Below are positions 9,117 to 16,937 of a stretch of DNA of 57,132 bases, piece after piece. The first letter of the stretch is position 1. Every line of letters starts with the position of its first letter. The notes below the pieces were generated by a model that saw only the letters and a program-made list of their open reading frames with translations, was not told where the DNA came from and searched no databases. The translations under genes and the position numbers were made by a program. Origin of the DNA: Chlamydiota bacterium (GTDB lineage Bacteria; Chlamydiota; Chlamydiia; Chlamydiales; Parachlamydiaceae); the NCBI GenBank assembly GCA_013287905.1, contig JABDCW010000008.1, positions 1-57,132 of the forward strand, written 5' to 3'.

Positions 9117-10040
9117 ATGGCAGGTACAGATCTATTTTCCTGGAGACCGGCGCACACCCCGCCCCTTATTCAAGCGATCAGCCTGTTGATCTGTCTTGTC
9201 TCTATGCTATCAGCTGCATTTCAGTCCATTTTTAATGAATTTGCCATTCCCTATGGCCCCCAGGCCCTCCTCTCTCTATCATCCTGGGGAATACATAATG
9301 GTTTCATCTGGCAGTTCATTTCATTCTTGTTCGTACAAGACACCTATGGCGGGCTGTCATTTTCATTTTTTCTTACCCTCTTTCTTAACGTCTATTTTTT
9401 TTGGGTCATCGCACCTTTAGTGCTGGAAATCATCGACCGGGGGCCTTTCCTTAGGCTATGCACTGCGTGCGGGGTATTATCGGGACTATGCGCTTTATTA
9501 TTCATGGACCTTATGGGCCAGGACTTGTTACTTGCCGGCATCGCTCCCGTGACTCTTGCATTGCTCCTGGTATGGTCCATGGCTTATCCAGATACGGAAG
9601 TGTTCTTATTTTCCCTGGTTCCGGTTAAAGCAAAGTGGTTAAGCGTCATCACGATCGGAATCTTTTTGCTATCGGCTATCTCCAGGTGGGACCTTCCCGG
9701 GTTCGTTCTTTACTTCTCCAGTCCCTTGATTGCCTATTTTTATGCAACGTGCGCATGGCATTGGACAAGCCCTTTTGCATGGACAGCCTCGATAGATAAA
9801 AAACTGGCCGATTTAGGAACGCTCATTCGACAATATGCACTGAAAATCCTCCCTTTTAAAACAAACAATCACGATAAAGTCATCGACATTGGCACGGGAA
9901 AAAGCCAGCTCGATGATGATGCCTTTGTAGACAAAATGTTGGGGAAAATTTTCAAAGAAGGGGAACATTCCCTCTCGTGGAGTGAACGGGTCAGGCTGCA
10001 GGAGATCTCCAAAAAAAAGAACCAAAATAAACGCAATTAA
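9117..10040 (+). CDS. Rhomboid-like multi-pass membrane protein, probably not a protease
   Basis: A 307-residue protein with about six membrane segments between residues 20 and 225, followed by a soluble tail. The order resembles rhomboids: an IWQFISFLF segment after the first helix, then a stretch ending VLEII. The expected GxSG nucleophile loop appears as LLAGIAPVTLALL, so the serine is missing. The tail DDDAFVDKMLGKIFKEGEHS with SLSWSERVRLQEISK matches the short acidic C-terminal motif found on many bacterial rhomboids. It starts 9 bases after rnhB and is probably co-transcribed. The family call is inferred from pattern, not from a search. Confidence 0.6.
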   Translation: MAGTDLFSWRPAHTPPLIQAISLLICLVSMLSAAFQSIFNEFAIPYGPQALLSLSSWGIHNGFIWQFISFLFVQDTYGGLSFSFFLTLFLNVYFFWVIAPLVLEIIDRGPFLRLCTACGVLSGLCALLFMDLMGQDLLLAGIAPVTLALLLVWSMAYPDTEVFLFSLVPVKAKWLSVITIGIFLLSAISRWDLPGFVLYFSSPLIAYFYATCAWHWTSPFAWTASIDKKLADLGTLIRQYALKILPFKTNNHDKVIDIGTGKSQLDDDAFVDKMLGKIFKEGEHSLSWSERVRLQEISKKKNQNKRN

Positions 10041-10143
10041 ACGATTTTCCTTAAAAAGTGATAGCAGGAATGGGGCCTTGTCACCTTATGGCCGTTTGCT
10101 TAACTTTTAAGGACAGACAATAAAAATTAAGGAGCCGTATTTT

Positions 10144-11253
10144 ATGTCTTCTTCCATTCATTGCCAGACAAGTTTATGCGATTGGATAAAAATTTTTGAT
10201 AGTCAGGAAGAAGTTCTTGATAGTAACGTTGCATTTCGGGAAAAAAGTAAAGGCCAACCCCAAACAACTGATGTATATGGTTTTGCTCCCTGTCTTGTGT
10301 GTCCTGACATTTCCTTACGAAACGAATTAGAATTAACGATATCCGTAGACAAGAAGGCCAAGGCCGTCCTAAAGCCAGGAACGGATGCCACTCACGGGAA
10401 AAATAGCAAAGTAAAAATGGTTCATTTTAAAAATGATCCAGACCCCGCCCGCTGGTTTGCAATTAAAACCCCACTTATAGATGACATATACTCTTTACGC
10501 GATACTTTTTTTCAGTATTGTAACAATTTTGAAATGACAGAAATTGGCGATCATCCTAACTTTATGAAAGTTCATGCTCTGTTTATTAAGATGAAATGTA
10601 ACAAAGGAATCCAAAGACCCTATTTGGTCCTCGATGACTGTCAGGGCCCTAGATTATGCGATATATACAGTGAGTTACAATTGGAAGAGGTAATTCATAT
10701 AATCACTCAATTAAAAACTGCTTCTCTGCATTTGTATGATTGCGATATTATTCCGGGTGATTTTGGTGAGCATAACATTCTAATCACCAAAGATAACATA
10801 GTTAAATTAATTGATTATGATCTTTGGCTAAATAAAAGAAATGTTGGTAATGTCAATTTAGCACGTCTCATTTATGAGAAATTCAATGAAATAGTTCCTT
10901 GTCTAGCTTCAGGTAGGGGTATAAAAAAGTGGTCGGATCAGTGGTCGGATCTTATTATAGATAATCCACTAGCTTCAAGAGAAGATCTAGAAAAAGCCTT
11001 AGACGCGATTATTGCCAAATTTCATGAAAAACATGAAATTGAAAAGACCAAAGATAAAATTGAAAAGACCAGGCATAAAATTGAAAGGACAAAGAATCAT
11101 ATCTTCAAATTAACACAGCGTATATCTCACCGAAAGACCCATGGAGGCAAAAAAAGACGGACCAGAAACAGTTCCCTAAAAAACGAGATTGCCTTTGCTG
11201 CAAAAAGGCTGCTCCAACTGGAGAAAGTGATAAAAGCTACGGTAACCATTTAA
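10144..11253 (+). CDS. Divergent protein-kinase-like protein
   Basis: A 369-residue protein with a recognisable kinase core. WFAIKTP at about residue 104 provides the beta-3 lysine (K108). PGDFGEHNILIT at about 205 fits the catalytic loop, with D206 and N211 but Pro in place of the usual His/Arg. KLIDYDLW at about 221 fits the metal-binding DFG strand as IDYD. There is no normal glycine loop. Residues of about 295-325 form a lysine/glutamate-rich coiled coil built of near-identical heptad-like units (EKTKDKI, EKTRHKI, ERTKNHI). GGAG-type spacing (AAGGAGCC) supports the start at 10144. A secreted effector is possible; an inactive pseudokinase is also possible. Confidence 0.6.
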   Translation: MSSSIHCQTSLCDWIKIFDSQEEVLDSNVAFREKSKGQPQTTDVYGFAPCLVCPDISLRNELELTISVDKKAKAVLKPGTDATHGKNSKVKMVHFKNDPDPARWFAIKTPLIDDIYSLRDTFFQYCNNFEMTEIGDHPNFMKVHALFIKMKCNKGIQRPYLVLDDCQGPRLCDIYSELQLEEVIHIITQLKTASLHLYDCDIIPGDFGEHNILITKDNIVKLIDYDLWLNKRNVGNVNLARLIYEKFNEIVPCLASGRGIKKWSDQWSDLIIDNPLASREDLEKALDAIIAKFHEKHEIEKTKDKIEKTRHKIERTKNHIFKLTQRISHRKTHGGKKRRTRNSSLKNEIAFAAKRLLQLEKVIKATVTI

Positions 11254-11256
11254 AGT

Positions 11257-11343
11257 GTCATTCAAATTGACATAATTCCTTATAAATTCTGTCATTCACA
11301 CTGACAGAACTCTTTATAAATTCTGTCATTCGCATTGACACAT
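11257..11343. repeat. 34-bp tandem repeat, about 2.5 copies
   Basis: Units start at 11257, 11291 and 11325, each beginning GTCATTC and containing the small dyad TGTCA...TGACA, followed by CTTTATAAATTCT. It begins 3 bases after the kinase-like gene stop. Confidence 0.8.
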
Positions 11344-11363
11344 TGTCTTCTTAGAGATTCATA

Positions 11364-11412
11364 TCATTTTCATTTTGAGCAACTTAGCCATCTAGCTGGT
11401 CGGTTCAGTCAG
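11364..11412 (-). pseudogene. Degenerate copy of the 3' end of the neighbouring Sel1/macro-like gene
   Basis: The stretch TTTTGAGCAACTTAGCCATC followed by TAGCTGGTCGGTT closely matches 11645-11685, the last codons of the gene ending at 11632. Together with the intact copy it forms a short direct duplication on either side of the palindrome at 11435-11513. It looks like the remnant of a duplicated or rearranged gene end. Confidence 0.5.
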
Positions 11413-11434
11413 GTGCAATGCGATCCAGGCAGAT

Positions 11435-11513
11435 AACTACCACAGAGCCCACAGAAAGCACAGAGTGGGATATTTCATCACTCTCTGTGCTTTCTGTGGG
11501 CTCTGTGGTAGTT
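11435..11513. repeat. Palindrome with perfect 31-bp CACAGAG arms
   Basis: The arm at 11435-11465 (AACTACCACAGAGCCCACAG...) is exactly complementary to 11483-11513. Each arm is three 9-bp steps of the form NNNACAGAG. It is nearly identical in core to the hairpin at 14.9-15.1 kb and sits between convergent gene ends. Confidence 0.92.
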
Positions 11514-11631
11514 TTAAAGGTTAGAACAGACCCTTATAGGATCATATTCCTTGTGTCTATGCCTTCTATGTCCGACATTTGCGTTTTTAAGCGGCTCTAA
11601 AAACTCTGCACCTGACTTGGGTATTGGCTGT

Positions 11632-13446
11632 CTAGCCGATTCTTTTCAATTGGAGCAACCTGGCCATCTCGCTGGCCGGTTGAGCCGGAGTACCCAGATT
11701 ACGTATTTGAAAAATCACTTGAACATGGTTCTTTTTCAACTCAGCCTGATATTCTATTGCAGCCTGGCGAAATGCTGCAGCCACGTTAGTTGGTTGATTG
11801 CCAAAAACGCCAAGGCCAACAGCTGCCGCTTTCAAAATGACCGGTTTTTTTTCTTTTTCAGCCAACCCGATGCACATTTTAAACTGGGCCCGAAATGCAT
11901 GTAAAGCACACCAATATTGAATTTCTTCACAATCGGCACCTTCCACACTATTGTACCCCGATGCCGGTGCGGCAGCCAAAAACTGATACACTTTTTTGGC
12001 CCCCTCTTTTGGAATATCTTTTGGAACATTTGCTATACAAGGATATTCGATATATTGGCCATGCGATTTTAATCGTTCAATGACTTTTTGACCATTCACC
12101 TTGGTCGGCATAAAATATCCATGTCTGATTTCAGACCGCAACTCATCAGTCAGACACTCACAAAGGGCATTATATCCAATGTTACCCCCGCAATTGAGTA
12201 ATTCGACCTGTGAGTCAGGAAATGCCAATTGAGAATCGGGCCCTTGCGTATGGTCGTTTATGTAGACCGCAACAGCTTTTCCCGGTTTTATTGTTTTAGG
12301 ACTTGGCGCTTCACTGCCATTGAACTGACTTGCCGCAACATAAACAAGGATATTATCCTCAGAGCGTTTTCCATCTTTTCGAATATCAAGACCTACCCCT
12401 TTCGTGTATTGCGACATAAAAACTGTTTTATCTAAGGGTGGTTCTTTGCCCGTGATCACGGTTCGTGTTTGAAGCTGGGGTAAACTTTCATTGAGAGAGG
12501 AAACAAAGTCTATAGATGCACCCACGCGAGGAAGCTGTTCCTGCAAAAATTCTTTTGCTTTTTTATGCGCCAGGCGTTGTTCTTCGATTGTTGCTTGTTC
12601 AGTAAATTTTTCAGGAATTTCCGGAGTCGATGCAATGACTTTCTCAATGGGCATTTGTAGCATTGTTGGTGTTTGCAGTGATGGTTGTCCTGCGCTATCG
12701 GCCGATACTTGAGGCTGTGCAGCAGGAGCTTTAGTTGCCGGTTCCTCAGATTTGTCCGGTTTGGTCAACTGCTGATATATTTCCCCCGGTATTTCATTAT
12801 CGGGATACATCTTAGAAGCTAATACCAAGGCATACCATTTCTTTGCCTTTTCCATGTCCTTCTCTACTTCTGTACCCGAGTAGTACATACTTCCGAGGCG
12901 GGTTTGTGCGGGAACATACCCCTTTTCTGCAGCTTTTTGAAGCCAGGCAAGCGCTTCCTCTTTCGAAGAGGAAAGTAAATACACTCCTATCTCATACTGA
13001 GATTCTATATGCTCCTTTTGTGCAAGGTCTTGTAGCAAACCGAGTTTTTCAGGATAAGGGACCTTCTTTGTTTTCTCATATTGCTCATCCAAAGCCATTG
13101 ATTTAACATCCTGAGGCTGAGTTTTTTGCGATCCTGATGATCGTACTAATGAGGCAATGGCCCCCTTAATCCAGTTCGCATCGTGTGTTTTCTTACTCAA
13201 ATCGGGATTAGAAGCGTATATGCCTGGATCAACTTCCTTTAACCATCTTTCTAAACTTTTGCAATTTAAATAATATACCCCATCGTCCCCTGGAACAGCC
13301 ACAGCTTTACTGAATATTTTTAAAGACAATATGACACCAATAATCTTTGCCAACCCGTGATACCCTGCAACGCCTTTTTTTGTGGCCCTGTTATCTGGGA
13401 TATCTCCGATTGTAAATCTGTTAAATTCATTTTTGGTGATTTTCAT
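11632..13446 (-). CDS. Sel1-repeat protein with macro-domain-like C-terminus (putative effector)
   Basis: A 604-residue protein; the ATG at 13446 is preferred over an upstream GTG at 13479. Two Sel1-type repeats lie at about residues 134-209 (ALAWLQKAAEKGYVPAQTRL; AKKWYALVL). A low-complexity Pro/Ala/Gln linker follows. The C-terminal 250 residues carry ASQFNGSEAPSP (about 372), DHTQGPDSQLA (about 399), APASGYNSV and LKAAAVGLGVFGNQP (about 538-552). The last has the form of the substrate-loop segment of macro/PARG-like ADP-ribose-binding folds, and the ASQFN...TQGP pair recalls an uncharacterised family in amoebae, algae and Legionella. That family link is from memory and needs a profile search. 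The operon context is solitary, with AT-rich flanks. Confidence 0.6.
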   Translation of the reverse strand: MKITKNEFNRFTIGDIPDNRATKKGVAGYHGLAKIIGVILSLKIFSKAVAVPGDDGVYYLNCKSLERWLKEVDPGIYASNPDLSKKTHDANWIKGAIASLVRSSGSQKTQPQDVKSMALDEQYEKTKKVPYPEKLGLLQDLAQKEHIESQYEIGVYLLSSSKEEALAWLQKAAEKGYVPAQTRLGSMYYSGTEVEKDMEKAKKWYALVLASKMYPDNEIPGEIYQQLTKPDKSEEPATKAPAAQPQVSADSAGQPSLQTPTMLQMPIEKVIASTPEIPEKFTEQATIEEQRLAHKKAKEFLQEQLPRVGASIDFVSSLNESLPQLQTRTVITGKEPPLDKTVFMSQYTKGVGLDIRKDGKRSEDNILVYVAASQFNGSEAPSPKTIKPGKAVAVYINDHTQGPDSQLAFPDSQVELLNCGGNIGYNALCECLTDELRSEIRHGYFMPTKVNGQKVIERLKSHGQYIEYPCIANVPKDIPKEGAKKVYQFLAAAPASGYNSVEGADCEEIQYWCALHAFRAQFKMCIGLAEKEKKPVILKAAAVGLGVFGNQPTNVAAAFRQAAIEYQAELKKNHVQVIFQIRNLGTPAQPASEMARLLQLKRIG

Positions 13447-13610
13447 AATTAAATAATCCTGTATATAATTTAACTTCACCTGATAAATATTATTATATTG
13501 AATAAATCAATCAATATCAAGCTATTTACTAAAGAATATAAACATCTGATACACTCAAAAAAAATAAATTTTTTCTTGATTACCATTGGAATAACCCATA
13601 TGCTTCACAC

Positions 13611-14786
13611 ATGACGTTTTTAGGAAAAAAAAAGATACTCCTCACTTTTGCACGCTCATTCTTAGCGCTTCATCTGGCAAGAGAACTTAAAAGTTCCGGC
13701 CATATGATCTATACAGCTGACTCGATGGGGTATCATGTCTCATTTTTTTCCAATGCTGTCACAAAAAACTTTCGCGTACCAAGTCCCCGCTATCACCAAG
13801 ATGAATACATTCAGGCCCTGATTGAAATCGTCAAAAAAGAAAAGATCGATCTCATCATTCCCATCTACGAGGAAATTTCTTATCTTTCCAAGGTCCGCCA
13901 TTTGTTTCCTTCCTCATGCGAACTCTTCTTTCCTGAATTTGAAAATTACGATGAGTTACACAATAAATGGAAATTTCAATGTAAATTGGAAGCCCTTGAT
14001 TTTGACGTGTTGGACAAAAAACTCATTCGTTCCGGGGAAGAGGCAAAACAATTTTCCTTTGATAAACCATTTGCCCTAAAAGCTTGCTACTCAAGAGCTT
14101 CCCAAAAAGTGAGGAAAATAGGTGTTAATGAATCATTGCCTCATCTCGATTTTCAGGAACATAATCCATGGATTGCACAAGAATGGCTGGAGGGGGAGAG
14201 ATTTTGTTCCTATTCGATATGCCATCAGGGGAATGTCCATGCTAATGTCGTTTACCCGGTCACTTACGCCATAGATGGCAATTCTTGCATCACCTTCGAA
14301 TCGGTCGATCATCCACCCATTTTCGAATGGATCGCTTCATTCGTAAAAAAAACTCGTTTTACGGGACAAATTGCTTTTGATTTTATTATATCCAAAGCAA
14401 ATAAAATCTATGCAATCGAATGCAATCCGAGGGCTACGAGCGGGATCTTACTTTTAGGGAAGGATGACGGGTTGGACCTTGCTTTATTTAAAAATAACAA
14501 ACAAACGATCCATCCAAAAGAAAATACCAGGCGGCAAATCGCATTCGGCATGCTCCTTTATGGTTGGAAAAGTTCCTCTATTCCCAATAACCGGTTAAGC
14601 CGATATCTTTATGATCTGATGAGAACAAAAGATGTTGTTTTCAGTGCAAAAGACCTAAAACCATTCCTCTTCGAGCCTTTTATTTTTGCCAATATTTTAC
14701 TGCAAAGCAGAAAATACCGGATCTCCTTGCCCGATGCATTCATCCATGATCATGAGTGGAATGGTGAGCCAATCCGCTTAAGATGA
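13611..14786 (+). CDS. ATP-grasp domain protein
   Basis: A 391-residue protein with the layout of carbamoyl-phosphate-synthase-like ATP-grasp ligases. The N-terminal nucleotide-fold part (KILLTFARSFLALHLARELK) is followed by a lysine in PFALKACYSRASQK, the adenine-contacting WIAQEWLEGERF, then GQIAFDFI and the Mg2+-binding IYAIECNPRATSG. Such enzymes join a carboxylate to an amine or thiol using ATP; the substrate cannot be told. It is transcribed divergently from the Sel1/macro-like gene across an AT-rich gap and ends before a large convergent hairpin. Confidence 0.8.
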   Translation: MTFLGKKKILLTFARSFLALHLARELKSSGHMIYTADSMGYHVSFFSNAVTKNFRVPSPRYHQDEYIQALIEIVKKEKIDLIIPIYEEISYLSKVRHLFPSSCELFFPEFENYDELHNKWKFQCKLEALDFDVLDKKLIRSGEEAKQFSFDKPFALKACYSRASQKVRKIGVNESLPHLDFQEHNPWIAQEWLEGERFCSYSICHQGNVHANVVYPVTYAIDGNSCITFESVDHPPIFEWIASFVKKTRFTGQIAFDFIISKANKIYAIECNPRATSGILLLGKDDGLDLALFKNNKQTIHPKENTRRQIAFGMLLYGWKSSSIPNNRLSRYLYDLMRTKDVVFSAKDLKPFLFEPFIFANILLQSRKYRISLPDAFIHDHEWNGEPIRLR

Positions 14787-14926
14787 GAGTGGGCTTTAAT
14801 TTTTAGCACACATGTGGAAAATTAGATAGCTGACTTCTCATACAACGATTCCCGATCGTTTTCTTCCAGCCTGAAAGGCTGCAAATAAAATTAATGACCA
14901 GGCAGCTGTTTTGCTGTTGAAAAGGC

Positions 14927-15058
14927 AATAAAACTACCACAGAGCCCACAGAGAACACAGAGAGGGTTTTATGAATTATTTAGTTAATCCAGATATGCAC
15001 GAGGAAATAGAAGGTATAACCCCTCTGTGTTCTCTGTGGGCTCTGTGGTAGTTTTATT
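14927..15058. repeat. Long palindrome, CACAGAG family
   Basis: The arm at 14927-14963 (AATAAAACTACCACAGAGCC...) is complementary to 15020-15058, with a loop of about 55 bases. It shares its core with the hairpin at 11.4 kb. It sits between convergent genes (ATP-grasp and rpsI), followed by a T-rich side on each strand, so a bidirectional terminator is plausible. Confidence 0.9.
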
Positions 15059-15131
15059 TTAGAAAATGTCGACGCACGTAAAAACTGATCACACCCGGGC
15101 CATATAGGTTCCGGGTGTGTAAATGAATAAA

Positions 15132-15524
15132 TTATCGTTTTGAGAATTGGAAGCGCTTACGAGCACCGGCAAGACCATATTTTTTACGTTCTTTCTTGCG
15201 GGAATCGCGCGTTAGGAATCCTTGTTCTTTAAAGGTTGGGCGTAAGTTCTCGTCTTCGCCGACAAGTGCGCGGGCTATCCCTAAACGGGTAGCGATCGCC
15301 TGCCCTTCTATTCCGCCCCCTTTAACGCGAATGATGATATCGACATTGCCAGTTCCGCCTATTTTTGCAAATGGGGCCAGTACTGTATTTCTTTGGATAT
15401 CCAGGGTGAAATATTCTTCGAATTTTTTACCATTTACATCGATCTTGCCGGAGCCTTCTCTGATCCTTACAGAAGAAACTGCAGTTTTGCGGCGTCCTGT
15501 TGCGATTTTTTCTTGTAGAGCCAT
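15132..15524 (-). CDS. rpsI: 30S ribosomal protein S9
   Basis: A small-subunit protein whose C-terminal Lys/Arg tail reaches the P-site tRNA. It has 130 residues, with the N-terminal motif [13 protein letters not shown] and the terminal [18 protein letters not shown]. Sixteen bases separate it from rplM, the usual L13-S9 operon. Confidence 0.97.
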   Translation of the reverse strand: MALQEKIATGRRKTAVSSVRIREGSGKIDVNGKKFEEYFTLDIQRNTVLAPFAKIGGTGNVDIIIRVKGGGIEGQAIATRLGIARALVGEDENLRPTFKEQGFLTRDSRKKERKKYGLAGARKRFQFSKR

Positions 15525-15539
15525 AATTAAAAATACCTC

Positions 15540-15980
15540 TTAAATAGTTGCATGAATCGGTTTTTGTGCCTGTAAATTATGCTCAGGACCGGCAAAAACG
15601 TGCAATCTTTTCAGTTGAGCATTTGCCAGACGGGAATGCGGCATCATACGCTTTGTTGCGTGTTCAATAATATATTCCGGCTTACGCGCCAGCATCGTTC
15701 TGTATGGAATTCTACGAAGACCATTCACATAGCCTGTATGATACTTATATTCTTTTGTTGCGGCCTTATTCCCTGTCACAACAACCTGTCCGGCATTGAT
15801 TACGATCACACCATCGCCGCCGTCAATGTTAAATGTAAATGTCGGCTTGTGCTTGCCCCGAAGGATTTTGGTGATCTCCGATGTCAACCGACCAAGAGTT
15901 TTGCCCGCAGCGTCCAAAACAAACCAGGTGCGTTTGATGTCGGCCGTTTTCAATTGAAATGATTTAAACTTTTTATACAT
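15540..15980 (-). CDS. rplM: 50S ribosomal protein L13
   Basis: An early assembly protein of the large subunit, 146 residues. Motifs include WFVLDAAGKTLGRLTSEI, LRGKHKPTFT and GDGVIVINAGQVVVTGNK. It is the first gene of the rplM-rpsI operon. A 165-bp terminal-inverted-repeat element begins 33 bases upstream of the start, so the promoter must lie within or be supplied by it. Confidence 0.97.
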   Translation of the reverse strand: MYKKFKSFQLKTADIKRTWFVLDAAGKTLGRLTSEITKILRGKHKPTFTFNIDGGDGVIVINAGQVVVTGNKAATKEYKYHTGYVNGLRRIPYRTMLARKPEYIIEHATKRMMPHSRLANAQLKRLHVFAGPEHNLQAQKPIHATI

Positions 15981-16012
15981 ATCTCATAAGCCTTAAATGT
16001 AATGTTAAGCAT

Positions 16013-16177
16013 TATACCGAACGTGATTCAAAAATTGGTTTTTGACGGCGTTGGCTCTGCATCAAAATTTTTGTCTTCACTCGTGCCTTGGCCATTGGCA
16101 ATGGTCACTCATTCCAGACGAAAAATTTTGGGCAGCCTCCTTGTCAAAATCCCAACTTTTGAACCACCTTCGGTATA
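16013..16177. mobile_element. 165-bp terminal-inverted-repeat element (copy 1)
   Basis: The left end TATACCGAACGTGATTCAAA and the right end, read on the other strand, TATACCGAAGGTGGTTCAAA form imperfect inverted repeats of about 36 bp. An internal stem CAAAATTTTTGTC/GACGAAAAATTTTG lies inside. There is no coding capacity. The size, TIRs and multiple copies fit a MITE. It lies in the shared upstream region of rplM and miaB. Confidence 0.85.
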
Positions 16178-16267
16178 TATTGCATGCAGACGCAATATTG
16201 ATTACTGTCATCATACCTATGTCCCGAATTTTTTACCAATGATTTTGTGCACATTCGTTAACTTAAA

Positions 16268-16772
16268 TTAGTTCGTGCCCGTGAGCGTGCCCGTGCCCAT
16301 GCCCCGAATTTATTGATTATTTCCGAATTCCTCCCCGCAATTAGTTCGTGCCCGTGAGCGTGCCCGTGCCCGTGCCCGAATTCATTGATTATTTCCGAAT
16401 TCCTCCCCGCAATTAGTTCGTGCCCGTGAGCGTGCCCGTGCCCGTGCCCGTATTTATTGATCATTTCCGAATTCCTCCCCGCAATTAGTTCGTGCCCGTG
16501 AGCGTGCCCGTGCCCGTGCCCGTATTTATTGATCATTTCCGAATTCCTCCCCGCAATTAGTTCGTGCCCGTGAGCGTGCCCGTGCCCGTGCCCGTATTTA
16601 TTGATCATTTCCGAATTCCTCCCCGCAATTAGTTCGTGCCCGTGAGCGTGCCCGTGCCCGTGCCCGTATTTATTGATCATTTCCGAATTCCTCCCCGCAA
16701 TTAGTTCGTGCCCGTGAGCGTGCCCGTGCCCGTGCCCGTATTTATTGATCATTTCCGAATTCCTCCCCGCAA
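16268..16772. repeat. Seven-unit 72-bp GTGCCC minisatellite
   Basis: Units begin at 16268, 16341, 16413, 16485, 16557, 16629 and 16701. Each holds TTAGTTCGTGCCCGTGAGCG, further GTGCCC hexamers, TATTTATTGATCATTTCCGA and ATTCCTCCCCGCAA. The last five units are almost identical; the first two are more diverged. Because 72 is a multiple of three, both strands are open over the array and encode Gly-His or Arg-Ala repeats, which I regard as non-coding. The array is an expanded left arm of the palindrome family; the single opposite arm follows it. Confidence 0.93.
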
Positions 16773-16791
16773 ATTTCTAACACGAAATAAA

Positions 16792-16847
16792 GTTCGGAAA
16801 AGATAAATAGATGCGGGCACGGGCACGCTCACGGGCACGGGCACGTA
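16792..16847. repeat. Opposite arm of the GTGCCC minisatellite
   Basis: AGTTCGGAAAAGATAAATAG followed by GGGCAC/GCTCAC hexamers is the reverse complement of one array unit. It makes each of the seven units able to pair with this single arm. It ends about 90 bp before miaB. Confidence 0.88.
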
Positions 16848-16937
16848 AACCAATTCTTGATTTGCACCCTTACTTCTTGAAAAAAACTGCTATCCTAAGC
16901 TATACTTTTGGAAAATCCCATATAAGAAAAGAATCAG

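Noticed and set aside
16268..16772. CRISPR array
   Set aside because: Units of 72 bp are repeated end to end without variable spacers; differences are point changes and no cas genes are near.
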